Shown: in pieces, positions 35,002 to 45,258 of the stretch
Layout: the number at the start of each line of letters is the position of its first letter
Position numbering within the stretch: the stretch's first letter is position 1
DNA from: Thalassoglobus neptunius
GTDB lineage: Bacteria; Planctomycetota; Planctomycetia; Planctomycetales; Planctomycetaceae
DNA: 64,000 nt
Reading direction: 5' to 3'
Assembly (NCBI RefSeq): GCF_007859735.1
Contig: NZ_SIHI01000012.1
Location: 1-64,000 of the forward strand
Translations under genes and position numbers: made by a program
The notes under the pieces: generated by a model
What the model was told of the DNA's origin: nothing
The model's input: the letters and a program-made list of their open reading frames with translations, nothing else
Databases searched by the model: none

Positions 35002-36495
35002 CTACGACTCCTGAACTCCGACCTGTGAAGCAACCTGATCGAACGCCCAGGGAATGATGTAATACAACCCGATGATCACACCCGCAATGAGGGCGATCCA
35101 CACGAGCAGACCAACAAAGCCGACGGCGCTATTCGTCAGCTTCCACAGCGAACGCCACAACTTTCGCCGTTCATACTGTTTCGCCAGTTTCTGATACTCG
35201 GCCGCCAGATTGTTGTCTCGTTCTTTCGACACCTGTCGAGTCAGCATCCGCTTAGCTTCTTCTTCAAACTCGCGGAATTGGGCCAGCGGAAGGAACGGTC
35301 CTTTCGAACTCGTCGCCGCTGTCGTTTTGCCGTTCAGCTTGTCGGTTTTCATCGCTGTGACAATCTGCGGAGCAGTCATCTTTCCGACTTTCACGCGACC
35401 GTCTGAACCGATTCGTTTGACATACCACTGCCCCGACGAATTGACCATCGTCTGGGACTTGGCAAACTCTGACGTATTACTGGCTCGGGCAGTTTTTTTC
35501 TTCGGCTTCGTCTGCGGAATTTTGGCTGAGCTCGCTTTGCTCGTCGATACAGCTCCCCCCGCCCTCTGTGGGACGATTCGTTGTGCGTCCTCAATGAACG
35601 ACAGCGATTCCCCCGCTAAACCAAGCGATTCCAGATCCGAAATCATATGCGCACACGTCTGATACCGATGTTCGCGTTTCGCTGCCAATGCCTTGTCGAT
35701 GATTAAATCGAGCCGTTCAGGGATCTCCGGATTGTGTCTCCGGGCGGAAATGAACTGGCCCTTCTCTTTGTTCATGATCAGTTCAAGCACCGATTCCCCA
35801 GTGAATGGGTTTTCTCCGGTCAACAGAAAATAAAGCGTCCCTCCGAGGGCATAGACGTCGACACGGCGGTCGACGTATTTGGCGTTCCGGGCTTGTTCGG
35901 GAGCCATGTAATGGGGCGTCCCGAGACCAGTTCCACTTTGCGTCAGTCCAAGTTCTTCGTCGTCATCAACCGCTTTGGCGAGACCGAGATCCGAGACCTT
36001 GATCACACCTTTTTTGGTGACAAGAATGTTATCTGGCTTCACATCACGGTGAATCATTCCCATCTCGTGGGCATGTTCCAGGGCGTCTGCACAGATAAGT
36101 GCGGTGAGAATGGCATCCGGCACACTCAAGCGACCGAGTTGATCCACCCAATCCTGCATGCTCTGTCCGTCCATGAGTTCCATGGCGACATAGTTGTAGC
36201 CCTTTTCCTCTCCAACAGCGTAGCAAGTCACGACATTTGGATGATCGATCCGGGCCATGGCTCGCGCTTCGCGGATAAAGCGTTCAACAAACCCCGGCTT
36301 TTGTGCAAACTCTTTGGAAAGCACTTTCACCGCACAGTCACGATCGAGACTGATCTGATGCCCAAGATAGACAGTCCCCATCCCACCTTTGCCAAGCTTC
36401 CTTTTCAGGAGGAAGTCCCCGAGCACCGTCGATTTCCTGTCACCTGACATTCCGGTGGTTCCGTTTAGTTGAATCGAATTAGATGCAACAGTCAT
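35002..36495 (-). CDS. Ser/Thr protein kinase with GYF-like domain and C-terminal membrane helix
   Basis: This 497-residue protein starts with a Hanks-type kinase domain (residues 26-290): GKGGMGTVYLG, VKVL (Lys), MIHRDVKPDNILV, KVSDLGLAKA (DLG for DFG) and GTPHYMAPEQ. A basic linker of about 50 residues follows, then SGQWYVKRIGSDGRVKVGKM...PLAQFREF, the pattern of GYF_2-like domains that bind proline-rich peptides, then a coiled segment and one membrane helix (about 460-485, GFVGLLVWIALIAGVIIG). The kinase would phosphorylate Ser/Thr on unknown targets and be anchored by its C-terminus. Confidence 0.88.
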   Translation of the reverse strand: MTVASNSIQLNGTTGMSGDRKSTVLGDFLLKRKLGKGGMGTVYLGHQISLDRDCAVKVLSKEFAQKPGFVERFIREARAMARIDHPNVVTCYAVGEEKGYNYVAMELMDGQSMQDWVDQLGRLSVPDAILTALICADALEHAHEMGMIHRDVKPDNILVTKKGVIKVSDLGLAKAVDDDEELGLTQSGTGLGTPHYMAPEQARNAKYVDRRVDVYALGGTLYFLLTGENPFTGESVLELIMNKEKGQFISARRHNPEIPERLDLIIDKALAAKREHRYQTCAHMISDLESLGLAGESLSFIEDAQRIVPQRAGGAVSTSKASSAKIPQTKPKKKTARASNTSEFAKSQTMVNSSGQWYVKRIGSDGRVKVGKMTAPQIVTAMKTDKLNGKTTAATSSKGPFLPLAQFREFEEEAKRMLTRQVSKERDNNLAAEYQKLAKQYERRKLWRSLWKLTNSAVGFVGLLVWIALIAGVIIGLYYIIPWAFDQVASQVGVQES

Positions 36496-36771
36496 AGGAT
36501 TTCAATTGGTCGAGATTGAGGTTTGCCTAACCTGTCCGTTGGCTCACTCAATCTTGGACCATGAAATCCATCTCGGCAATGATTCTTCTCTCCATCCAAG
36601 CCGGATTATGCGCAGGATCAACCGATCAATCCATAACCGCGTCATGAATCGTGAAAAACTTCCCTCAATTCTTCAGAAATCGAGCGCCTTCCCGTCAACA
36701 CAATCCTCCGATCGTTCGGAATGATGCTCGCGAAGCAATTAAGGGTTTCCGGAAGACACCCCTGATGAGAG

Positions 36772-38568
36772 TCACTCAGGGAGATCGATCTTGATGTTGA
36801 GATCGCGCAGCTGTCGTTGATCGACTTCAGATGGCGCACCCATCATCAGGTCGGAAGCCTTCTGAGTTTTCGGAAACGCGATGACGTCACGAATGTTGTC
36901 GGTTCCGGTCATCAACATCACCCATCGATCAAGACCAAGGGCGATTCCTCCATGTGGCGGAGCTCCATATCGCAACGCCTGAAGAAGGAAGCCAAAGCGT
37001 TCTTCAGCTTCTTCTGCGTCGATGTTGAGCAGGTCGAAGATCTTCTGCTGAATGGCTGGATCGTGAATACGAATACTTCCACTGGCTGCTTCGTATCCGT
37101 TGCAGACAAGATCGTAAGACAACGCCCGAATCTTGGATGGATCGCTTTCGAAGTACTCCACATCGTCGGGATGAACAGCACAGAACGGGTGATGTTCGGC
37201 ATCCCAGCGATTTTCGTCTTCGTTCCACGTGACGAGCGGGAATTCAACAACCCACAAGCAATTCAATTCTTTGGGATCGTAAAGCTCCAGGTCCTTGGCA
37301 AGGTGATTTCGAAGCGCCGCCAGAGCCGCACAGGTGACGGGATAGGTATCGGCCACGAAAACGAGAAGGTCGCCGTCGTTGCCTCCCATGCGTTCGACGA
37401 TGGCAGCCTGTTCTTTCTCGTCAAAGAATTTGGCAATCGACGAATCGAGCCCGCCGTTCGCGACTTTGAAGTAAGCGAGACCTTTCGCTCCGTATTCTCC
37501 GACAAGGTTCTTCAGATCGTTGTCGAGGACTCTTCGGGAGTATTTCTCTGCTCCGCCAGGCACACACAACCCGCGCACTTTCCCGCCACTTCCCACAGTA
37601 TTCTTGAAGACACCGAATCCCGACTCTTCGACGAGATCAGAGATGTCCGTCAATTCCATTCCGAAACGAAGGTCCGGTTTGTCCGTTCCGAACCGCTCCA
37701 TCACTTCGGCGTGCGTATAGCGAGGCAATGGCGTGGGAAGCTTTTCCCCGCGAACATCTTTGACCATGCGTGCGAGAAGACCATCGATCGCAGAGAGAAT
37801 GTCTTCCTGCTCGACAAATGACATCTCAATATCGATTTGCGAGAACTCAGGCTGGCGATCGGCCCGCAGGTCTTCGTCCCGGAAGCACTTCGCAATTTGA
37901 TAGTACCGGTCGTATCCGGAGACCATCAGAATCTGTTTGAATAACTGAGGAGACTGTGGAAGCGCGTAAAATGCACCTTCGTGGACTCGTGAGGGAACCA
38001 GATAGTCTCGAGCCCCTTCAGGCGAGCTGCGGCCGAGAATCGGAGTTTCGATCTCGATGAAATCGAGTTCATCGAAGTAGTTCCGAACTGACCGGGTCAG
38101 CTGGTGACGAAGGAACATTTTGTTCTGCAAGGCCGGTCGTCGCAGATCGATAAACCGGTACTGCAATCGCAACTCTTCGTTGGCCAGCGATTCTCCGCGT
38201 GGTTCGAACGGGGGCGTCTTGCTCTTGTTCAGAACGACAAGATGATTCGCTCGCAGCTCGATTTCTCCAGTGGCGAGCTTGGGATTCTTGTTATCTTCCC
38301 CGCGGCTCACAACTTCGCCGGTCACCTGAATGACGTCTTCATGGCGAATCGTTGATGACAGCTGCTGAATCTCACTCGACTCTTCCATCCGGAAGGCAAT
38401 TTGAGTGATTCCGTATCGATCACGCAGGTCGATGAAGACAACACCGCCGTGGTCGCGATACTTATCCGCCCATCCACAGAGGGTCACAGTTTGTCCGATC
38501 TGATCGGCCCGAAGTTGTCCGCAAGTCGCTGTTCGTAGCACGAAACTGGTATCCTTTGAAATTCCCAC
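36772..38568 (-). CDS. aspS: Aspartyl-tRNA synthetase
   Basis: This 598-residue protein is of normal bacterial length. It has the N-terminal OB fold ([38 protein letters not shown]), a class II core with [47 protein letters not shown], the GAD insertion domain, and the C-terminal class II motif [15 protein letters not shown]. It loads Asp on tRNA-Asp; bacteria without AsnRS use it for tRNA-Asn too, which I cannot judge here. The start is a GTG at 38568, preceded by GGGATGA. Confidence 0.97.
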   Translation of the reverse strand: MGISKDTSFVLRTATCGQLRADQIGQTVTLCGWADKYRDHGGVVFIDLRDRYGITQIAFRMEESSEIQQLSSTIRHEDVIQVTGEVVSRGEDNKNPKLATGEIELRANHLVVLNKSKTPPFEPRGESLANEELRLQYRFIDLRRPALQNKMFLRHQLTRSVRNYFDELDFIEIETPILGRSSPEGARDYLVPSRVHEGAFYALPQSPQLFKQILMVSGYDRYYQIAKCFRDEDLRADRQPEFSQIDIEMSFVEQEDILSAIDGLLARMVKDVRGEKLPTPLPRYTHAEVMERFGTDKPDLRFGMELTDISDLVEESGFGVFKNTVGSGGKVRGLCVPGGAEKYSRRVLDNDLKNLVGEYGAKGLAYFKVANGGLDSSIAKFFDEKEQAAIVERMGGNDGDLLVFVADTYPVTCAALAALRNHLAKDLELYDPKELNCLWVVEFPLVTWNEDENRWDAEHHPFCAVHPDDVEYFESDPSKIRALSYDLVCNGYEAASGSIRIHDPAIQQKIFDLLNIDAEEAEERFGFLLQALRYGAPPHGGIALGLDRWVMLMTGTDNIRDVIAFPKTQKASDLMMGAPSEVDQRQLRDLNIKIDLPE

Positions 38569-38815
38569 TCATCCCGGACCACAGTGTTCAACCGAACACT
38601 GATCTTTCCCGGGGAAGCGGGCATTATAGGGGACCAGAAGACTCACTCAATGTTGGTCTAAGCGTGAGAACCAGATTCTGAATAGAATCTTTGGAAACTC
38701 ATTGCCCTGCGTCTCGATCAGAAGGCGCTGAATTCGATTTCCTCAGCCCCTGCCGATTCCAGCGGAACCGCTCAAGCCAGAACAATCGAAGAGACACCAA
38801 ACAGAGAGCGATCAA

Positions 38816-40108
38816 TTACGCCACGTGCCGGCGTTCACGGAACCGGGCAATCGTCGCTCCTGTCCCGAGCAGCAATGTCAGGACTCCGACGCCTCCTCCC
38901 AACAGCCACAGCCGTTCAGCCACTTCGTGACGCGACCAATGCTGATGAAGCGTTTCTCGCACACCTTCATCGAAGTTGAGCTTCCAGTGAACCTGATAGA
39001 CTTCTGACGAGAGTCCATCCACTTCGAAAGGCCAGGTCACAATGATGACTTCCTTGAGTGCGGCTGCATCCAGGAGCGCGTTCTTCGTGACGATCGTTTG
39101 ATCCATTTCCGGAGAGTTTTCCCGCACATATTTCTGTACCAGCGACGTCGCCTTCGGCCAGAGTTCTCTTTCCGCTTCATCGACGGTTGAATAACGCTTG
39201 GACGTGAGCAGAATTTCATCGTCGACGGGAACCACCTGTCGGTTTCGACTCGTATTCGCGGTCCATTCGGGCATTTCGTCAAGGATCTCAGAGTGACCGG
39301 TGAGCCCCGTATACTCAATTCGCACGATCTTTTTCGGCTCCAGTTTTCTTTCGAGCGAGGCAACTTCATCGTCAGTGACGGGAATTTGACTCCTGACGAA
39401 ACTTCCATCGATCACCGGATCTGATGACACCGCTTCAGCTTGAACAGCCCCGCCTGTCGTCGCAAGCTGCACGCTGCCATCATCCGACGACATCTCGTGC
39501 ATTTCATGCATTGCCACATTCTGGTGAACGGCCGTACTGGAAATCCCAAACATTGCGCCGGACAACAGCAGTCCGACAACAGCCGCAAACATCAGCGATG
39601 GTGACTTTTTTGCTCCCCAGACAACGACCCACACGCCAATCGAAAAGAGTCCCAAAGTCATGAGCAAACCGAGCCGCGTCACCGAAACATCCTGATAAAT
39701 GATTGTGGCAGGATGATCTCCTGTTGAGCTAGAAGCCATACTCCCTTCGGCAGCAGCAGCCACGTCTTCGGGAGGTTGAGGCGTCTCGGGCATCGGTGGA
39801 GTGGGCGGATTCGACGCGTCGAACGATTCATCTCCTGGAAAACCGGTCGTCAGCTGGCTCATCTCAAGAGACAACTGCTCCGCCGCCAAGGCTCGTTGAT
39901 GCTCGGCTTCTACTCTTGCTGCATTGACGGATTGAGAACGTGCATAAAACACCAGCGCACCGATACCGATGACCACCTGGATGCCAAACAGCGTGACAAT
40001 CAGCCCGACCCAACGAGACTCACCAGTCGTATTGACGGACTTGACGAGCCAGGCGATGACACCGCTCACGACAGCCATAACAATGAGAAATTCAATCATC
40101 GAAAACAC
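38816..40108 (-). CDS. Unknown multi-span membrane protein downstream of a membrane kinase
   Basis: This 430-residue protein has four N-terminal helices (about 4-23, 33-55, 150-170, 178-200), a Pro/Glu-rich loop between the first two pairs, a soluble periplasmic domain (about 230-395), and a last helix (about 404-424, LLGGGVGVLTLLLGTGATIA) ending with RFRERRHVA. I know no family for it. The start is a GTG at 40108 with GAGGGG ahead; an ATG at 40099 is possible. It lies 29 bases after the kinase gene, and both probably form one transcript. It could be a sensor or substrate of that kinase (inference). Confidence 0.68.
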   Translation of the reverse strand: MFSMIEFLIVMAVVSGVIAWLVKSVNTTGESRWVGLIVTLFGIQVVIGIGALVFYARSQSVNAARVEAEHQRALAAEQLSLEMSQLTTGFPGDESFDASNPPTPPMPETPQPPEDVAAAAEGSMASSSTGDHPATIIYQDVSVTRLGLLMTLGLFSIGVWVVVWGAKKSPSLMFAAVVGLLLSGAMFGISSTAVHQNVAMHEMHEMSSDDGSVQLATTGGAVQAEAVSSDPVIDGSFVRSQIPVTDDEVASLERKLEPKKIVRIEYTGLTGHSEILDEMPEWTANTSRNRQVVPVDDEILLTSKRYSTVDEAERELWPKATSLVQKYVRENSPEMDQTIVTKNALLDAAALKEVIIVTWPFEVDGLSSEVYQVHWKLNFDEGVRETLHQHWSRHEVAERLWLLGGGVGVLTLLLGTGATIARFRERRHVA

Positions 40109-40137
40109 CGGAATGTCCCCTCAAGAGGCATTGATTT

Positions 40138-41973
40138 TTACGCAACTTTGCGAGACTTCTGCTTCGAGCGCCAGTCGTCGAACGGGCTCGAAAGTTGTGT
40201 CACACAAGCGATAATCACTGCCAGAGCCAATCCGAACTGAGTCGGGAATGCAAAGACAGTTGTGGTCAGCCAGGCGACGAATCCAACTCCAACGACTGAC
40301 GAGATGCTGAAGCGGTCCTTCCGGCGAGGCGAAGACATTTCCTGCCAGTTCGCGAACGAAAACAACGTGGCAAAGAACGCCATGAATCCGATCCAGGAAG
40401 GAACACCGTCGATGAACAGTGACTGATCTCCCAAACGACTGAAGATCGCTCGCGAAGGAGTGCCGAGATCCGAAACCATCAGGTACTGCTCAATCAGATA
40501 GGCCACCACACCCACAAACAGCCCCGCGAGGCCATAGTGGTATCGCGAAATACTGCGAAACCGATGTTCCGGTGCACGGAGAACTGAAAACGGAATCGTA
40601 ATCAGCGCCCAACTCGAAAGGATCGTCATCGATGCGAACAGTCCGAGATTCGCTGGGTCAATGTCACTGAGCGAACTGGCCCCTCCCAACAACGAAGGTT
40701 TCAGAGCTGCAAGACACGTAATGAGCATCGCTGCGATTGGAACCGTGAGAAACATCGAACCGAGCAAGTCACCCGTCGTTCCCCATGAACGTCGCAAATT
40801 CTGCGGCGGAGGTTGAGGAGCAGAAACATTCACTGCTGCTGCTCGTCGAGCCTGATTCAGCTTGGTCTTCCTGTTCGCCTTCTTGCTTCGGGAATAAGTA
40901 ATCAGTCCAGAGGTGAAAAGAATGGAAACGACCATCGGAAAACTAAGATCCCACCCAAAAACGGTTCCCATAACGAGGAGTCCCAATCCTCCAAAGGCAA
41001 CTCCTTTCATCCAGCCAGGAGCCGGACCGCACGACGTCGCACACCCCTTTTGCCCCTTTTTCGCTGAGGGTCGACCTTCAGGCAGCTGAACGAATCCAGC
41101 ATCTTGTTTCCCGTCACGATCTGGAACACGGGCATGTCCCGGAGCAGCTGGAACCTCTTCCGTCGATTTGGGCGGAGAGACACCGAGGACAGCTTCTTCG
41201 AATGCTCGCTGCAATGCTTCAACCCGAGAAAATCGTTCTTTCGGATCTTTCCGCAGCGCCATCTCGATGACTGGTTGCAGCCTCGGAGGAAGCGGCGAGA
41301 GATCCGGCGGCTCGCTGAGGTGTTTCATCAGGATTTCGCCGGTCGATTCGCCATCAAACGGAAGCTTCCCCGTGAGCATCTCGTAGAGAATAATTCCAAT
41401 AGCATAGATATCGACTTCGCGTCCGTATCGCCCTTTAGCGACTTCAGGAGCCATGTAGTGAACTGTCCCGACGCTTTGCGTTTGAGCACTATGCCGACTC
41501 GGAGCGATAAACTTTGACAGCCCGACATCCCCGATTTTGACGACCCCGTTCTCCATAAACATGTTGGCCGGCTTTAAGTCTCGATGGACGAGCCCGCGAC
41601 TGTGGAGATAAGCCATCCCGTCCGTCAATCCTCGCAGCCAACTGCGAACAGATTCAACGGGCATCCCGGAAGACTGGCGTCGCAGAGTTGCATCGAGAGT
41701 TTCACCCGCGATGTACTCCATGATAATCCAATGATCGCCATCTCCATCCTGACGGACATCAAAGATGGTGACGAGATTCGGATGCGAAAGGTTCAAACAT
41801 TGCTGGACACCCCGGAGTTCAACATCCGAATTGTGCTGTAACAACTTCAATGCCACTTCCCGCCCGGCATCCGAAAGCGCGTAGTACACCTCTCCGAATC
41901 CACCTCGATAGATCGCACGTTTGATCGTGTATCCTTCGAGGGGTCTTGACTCTGGTGCAAAAGTGAATTTCAT
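40138..41973 (-). CDS. Membrane-bound Ser/Thr protein kinase
   Basis: This protein is about 611 residues. A kinase domain (about 18-280) has RGGFGEVYYAL, VALKLL, LVHRDLKPANMFM, KIGDVGLSKF (DVG for DFG) and GTVHYMAPEVAKG. A Pro/Lys linker follows with CATSCGPAPGW, and then six to eight helices from about residue 330 to the C-terminus, an unusually large membrane domain that ends in a basic WRSKQKSRKVA. It is an HRD-type eukaryote-like kinase of the kind common in planctomycetes. The start is the ATG at 41973; an upstream start at 42039 adds a less typical Ser/Arg-rich tail. Upstream is an FHA-like gene, downstream a membrane protein. Confidence 0.85.
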   Translation of the reverse strand: MKFTFAPESRPLEGYTIKRAIYRGGFGEVYYALSDAGREVALKLLQHNSDVELRGVQQCLNLSHPNLVTIFDVRQDGDGDHWIIMEYIAGETLDATLRRQSSGMPVESVRSWLRGLTDGMAYLHSRGLVHRDLKPANMFMENGVVKIGDVGLSKFIAPSRHSAQTQSVGTVHYMAPEVAKGRYGREVDIYAIGIILYEMLTGKLPFDGESTGEILMKHLSEPPDLSPLPPRLQPVIEMALRKDPKERFSRVEALQRAFEEAVLGVSPPKSTEEVPAAPGHARVPDRDGKQDAGFVQLPEGRPSAKKGQKGCATSCGPAPGWMKGVAFGGLGLLVMGTVFGWDLSFPMVVSILFTSGLITYSRSKKANRKTKLNQARRAAAVNVSAPQPPPQNLRRSWGTTGDLLGSMFLTVPIAAMLITCLAALKPSLLGGASSLSDIDPANLGLFASMTILSSWALITIPFSVLRAPEHRFRSISRYHYGLAGLFVGVVAYLIEQYLMVSDLGTPSRAIFSRLGDQSLFIDGVPSWIGFMAFFATLFSFANWQEMSSPRRKDRFSISSVVGVGFVAWLTTTVFAFPTQFGLALAVIIACVTQLSSPFDDWRSKQKSRKVA

Positions 41974-42160
41974 ATTCTTGCTCGCTCTTTCCGCTCGCCG
42001 ACTCGAGGGGTGACCGTTCGCAATCCGGGACGAACTCATCTGACCGGACTCACCGGTTTGAGGCTGTGCTCAACAATACAACTGTGTCATTAGTTTAATA
42101 CGTTTTATCAGGCTCCCTGGATCATTCTTTTGCGTCCTGCCTTCGTGGCAATGTGTTGTT

Positions 42161-42820
42161 TTAAACTGCAGGAAGGTCAATCGCCTCCACATGAAACGAC
42201 CAGTCTTCCCCACTGAGGATTTCACCGGGACGACACTCCAGAACTTGCGGAGCTTCCTGCTGTTCACCTGAACCATTTTCCGTCGATGATTCGCGCGAAG
42301 ACACCTTACAGAAGAGATTGTTCGCACGTTCAAAAATGACGATGTCTCGCTGCCAGTTCTTGCAAACAATGTGGCTCTGACTCCCCGCTCCCAGCAGGCA
42401 AGTCTTCTCCAGAAGAATGATCCCGTTGAGGCTGTTTGCAAACCGATGACCACTTTCCAACGTCAGCCGGGCTGAGCCGCTCAAGGGAGAAGGAAGGCAG
42501 TATTTCATCACAACTTCATCACCCAGTTGAATCGCTGCCTCATTCGAAAGAGGCATTGCTGAGTTTCGATCGACGTTCCCGATTCGCACGCGCCCGCGTG
42601 GCTCCAATATGAACGATCCGTCCTCTCGCGAAAAACTCGCGTGTCTCGATCGCAGGTCGGAAAAAATCCCAATGTGTTCTGAGGACGAAGCTTCCCCACC
42701 GCTTCGAATGGCGCTACTGGCTGGCTGCATACTTCCCACTGTTAAGCGCTGTGATCGACTGATCAACCAGCACCCGACTCCATCAATCCATAAGCGAACG
42801 GCCGGACGATCGTTCTGCAT
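42161..42820 (-). CDS. FHA-like domain protein
   Basis: The product is about 219 residues from ATG 42820, with a GTG at 42913 as a longer option. After a Trp/Leu segment it has the FHA-like core LTVG ... IGIFSDLRSRHASFSREDGSFILEP (FHA domains read G-R-x ... S-R-x-H-A), GNVDRNSAMPLSNEAAIQLGDEV, typical of FHA strands. A second half with LLGAGSQSHIVCKNW is more diverged. FHA domains bind phosphothreonine, so a partner relation with the kinase encoded 187 bases downstream is plausible, though not shown. No signal peptide is visible. Confidence 0.65.
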   Translation of the reverse strand: MQNDRPAVRLWIDGVGCWLISRSQRLTVGSMQPASSAIRSGGEASSSEHIGIFSDLRSRHASFSREDGSFILEPRGRVRIGNVDRNSAMPLSNEAAIQLGDEVVMKYCLPSPLSGSARLTLESGHRFANSLNGIILLEKTCLLGAGSQSHIVCKNWQRDIVIFERANNLFCKVSSRESSTENGSGEQQEAPQVLECRPGEILSGEDWSFHVEAIDLPAV

Positions 42821-43291
42821 CAGTTCACCATTCCCCGTCTCTCCGTTTCGCCATCGACAAGCTTCTCCCGAATCAATCTGCCTGCCACTCGACCATCCTG
42901 TTCTCGCCGTCACGTCAACACCGCCGTCATTCCAACACCACTCCAGGCACTCTCGACTTTAAGGCACTGTTTCAGCCACAGTTTCAGCCACGGTACTCGG
43001 AACCAACTACTACGCTTCATTCAACGAGACGCTTCATCAAGCGTCGAACAAATCAACAATCGTGTCTGTTTCAAATCCATCTCAACCAATCATCGATTCA
43101 GCGAATGCCAACTCATCCTGCGGAAGAATCCGCTCGATCAAAGTGATCGAGCGGATGTTGAGCTGACCAAAAACCGTCTTGAACCGCGAGCATCCTGCTC
43201 TCGTACTGTTGGTACTCTTTACTGAGTCAATTCGTTGGGAACTCGCCTTTCAAACTTCCTCAGTTGAGTACACAAGTCAGAGCAATCCGCT
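42821..43291. other. Intergenic region between FHA-like and coiled-coil protein genes
   Basis: This 471-base region contains GTTTCAGCCAC in tandem at 42969-42992 and a strong hairpin at 43128-43156. No gene was seen. Confidence 0.5.
43128..43156 (-). terminator. Terminator-like hairpin after the coiled-coil protein gene
   Basis: ATCCGCTCGATC (43128-43139), loop AAAGT, GATCGAGCGGAT (43145-43156) give 12 perfect pairs. On the minus strand it is followed by TTCTTCCG. It lies 136 bases after the stop of the minus-strand gene at 43292. Confidence 0.6.
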
Positions 43292-44098
43292 TTAGTCGGA
43301 GACTTGAACAAAGTCCTTTTCGTGGCGATTTCCGAAGTAATCTTCCACAGCGTTCGCAATGTTCTCGTTCTCGACTTCGATCTCAGTCTCAACCGGAATC
43401 AATCCAGAGAATTCTCCGTCAGCTGCGAGAACGGCATCTTCCACATCGAGTCGCTTGTCAATTGTACTGATCAACGACTTGACCCGATTCAATTTTGAGT
43501 CATCAACCTGAATGCTGGCGATCTGCTTACGTGAGTTGATCGTTCGCAAACGTGCTTCCAGTCGCTCCAGCTCGACTTCCAGACTTTTTCGTTCTGAAAG
43601 CATTCCCTCGAGAGTTTCCCGATGAGCATAAAGAGCCTGTTCCTTGGTTCTCAACAGGTCTTTTTCCCGGTCGAGAGTTTCCTGGGCGATCTTAAACCGG
43701 TCGAATCGTTCTGCGAGGTCCTTCTCAACTTCTCGTTGCTTGTAAGCTCTTCCAGCATAAACAAAGTGCGAGTCGCCGGACTTCAAGTCTGCGGAAAGCG
43801 ACAAGATGGCTTCTTCCTGGTTGGCGAGTGATTCTTCTCGCTTGGCAATCGATTCCTGAAGCGAAGCCACTTCCACCTGCTCTTCTGCAATCAGGTGCAT
43901 CGAGCGACGAACTTCCGGAACGAGCTGCGCAACTTCCTGGCGTGCTCGCTCAATTTCAAACTCCAGCGGCACTTCGTTGCGAATCCGCTTCTGAGCGGTA
44001 TGCATTCCGGTGCGAAGGTAGCTGAAGGCTGATCCTCCAAAAACCAGTCCACCGATCGCGGCGGCTGTCATTGTTCCGAGTGCGAGTTTCTTAAGCAT
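43292..44098 (-). CDS. Coiled-coil protein, PspA-like in appearance
   Basis: This 268-residue protein begins with a hydrophobic segment (KLALGTMTAAAIGGLVFGGSAFSYLRTG, residues 4-32) that could be a signal or anchor. It continues with an almost uninterrupted coiled coil up to about residue 225 (e.g. EEQVEVASLQESIAKREESLANQEEAI). A polar acidic tail follows. The helical register resembles PspA/IM30 or related planctomycete proteins that have SYLRTG near the N-terminus, but the true family is not clear. It is transcribed alone on the minus strand, with a hairpin after it. Confidence 0.68.
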   Translation of the reverse strand: MLKKLALGTMTAAAIGGLVFGGSAFSYLRTGMHTAQKRIRNEVPLEFEIERARQEVAQLVPEVRRSMHLIAEEQVEVASLQESIAKREESLANQEEAILSLSADLKSGDSHFVYAGRAYKQREVEKDLAERFDRFKIAQETLDREKDLLRTKEQALYAHRETLEGMLSERKSLEVELERLEARLRTINSRKQIASIQVDDSKLNRVKSLISTIDKRLDVEDAVLAADGEFSGLIPVETEIEVENENIANAVEDYFGNRHEKDFVQVSD

Positions 44099-44462
44099 GT
44101 GTATCTCCTTGTTTGGTCAACTCTCGAATCAGGGCCAACTCACCAGTCGTCCCCTTTTACAAGAAGTAATTCGCTGAGAACGCCAGAACATTAGAAGAAA
44201 CCACCGACATTTTCTGAAATCTTTCCCAACCCGTAACTCCTGAACTCAAAACAACTTGCCGCAACACGCATCAAAATACTCGGATTATTCGCATCGCAAC
44301 ATGTGCGCATCTCAAATGCATTTCTCCTGATTCCCACATCAGACGCATTCTCCAACGCCTCCTCAAAAATCGCCCCCTCTACCCATATTCTCACGGCAGA
44401 ACGATCAACATTTCGGCGATATAGGTAAACAGGGGCGACAAATACACCAGAGGACCGACAAC
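44099..44462. other. Intergenic region between divergent genes
   Basis: This 364-base region should hold the promoters for the coiled-coil gene and for the plus-strand membrane gene at 44463. No gene, hairpin or repeat was seen. Confidence 0.4.
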
Positions 44463-45197
44463 GTGGAATCGACTGACGAGAAAATTGTGAAGCTTTGGAC
44501 TCCACCCGCAGATTCACCAAACTTCCAATCGAAACTGCTGGCAATCGCTTCTCGATTGAGTTCTCCCTTAAGAGTCTCCGCTCTCATGATCAGCGTCATC
44601 ACGATGCACTTGCTCGTCGTTCGCCCGCTCGTCGAACGTGTCGATCGTCTTCAGGCCGAGATTCACGATGTCGATTCCACTCTCTCCAAAGTGGCCGATC
44701 ATCGGCAGTCACTCTCCGAAACGAATGACCTGTTGAGTCAACTCAAGTCACAACACGAAGAAGTCGCCCGAGCACGCGCAACGGTCCGCCAACTCGAGCA
44801 ACTCCGACGCGAAATCGTCCTCGAATCCGAACGCATCCCCGAGACAATTCGCGCCGTTGCCCGACTGAAACAACTCCCCCGCTTCCCGGACTCTGATCAT
44901 CACAGCGACGAATCCCCCCCTCCGCTCAGCCCGACTGACGAAAGAAACCGCTCGTTCGACACACTCTCTCAATCGAACCCACAGACCCTGTTTGCAAACC
45001 TCCCTGCCCCCATCATGCAGTCCGCCCAATTAGAGCACCCAGACGAACAAAAACTGATGACGGCGAGCCTTCCCGAACTCTTGCCCGTTCAGGAAATCAT
45101 CAAACACCCCGCTCTGAACGACAAACCTACAGCCCACTCTTCCGCATCCGTCCAGAAGGTCTCAAACGGATGGACGATGCAGATCCATTCTCATTGA
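44463..45197 (+). CDS. Unknown single-span membrane protein with a coiled coil
   Basis: This 244-residue protein (GTG start) has one helix at about residues 41-57 (VSALMISVITMHLLVVRPL) followed by a coiled coil of about 75 residues (LVERVDRLQAEIHDVDSTLS ...) and a Pro/Ser-rich tail. The layout resembles PilO/GspM-type inner-membrane assembly proteins, but without a shared motif this is only a shape similarity. No pilus or secretion genes adjoin it. The start is uncertain. Confidence 0.55.
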   Translation: MESTDEKIVKLWTPPADSPNFQSKLLAIASRLSSPLRVSALMISVITMHLLVVRPLVERVDRLQAEIHDVDSTLSKVADHRQSLSETNDLLSQLKSQHEEVARARATVRQLEQLRREIVLESERIPETIRAVARLKQLPRFPDSDHHSDESPPPLSPTDERNRSFDTLSQSNPQTLFANLPAPIMQSAQLEHPDEQKLMTASLPELLPVQEIIKHPALNDKPTAHSSASVQKVSNGWTMQIHSH

Positions 45198-45258
45198 TCG
45201 GGTCTCAGCTTGCCGCCACCTTGCGCCCCGATTCGTGGTAAAATCGCTCAGGCAATGA

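Noticed and set aside
42969-42992. Tandem 12-bp pair near the FHA-like gene (GTTTCAGCCACA/G)
   Set aside because: Only two imperfect units without structural or coding meaning; likely chance.
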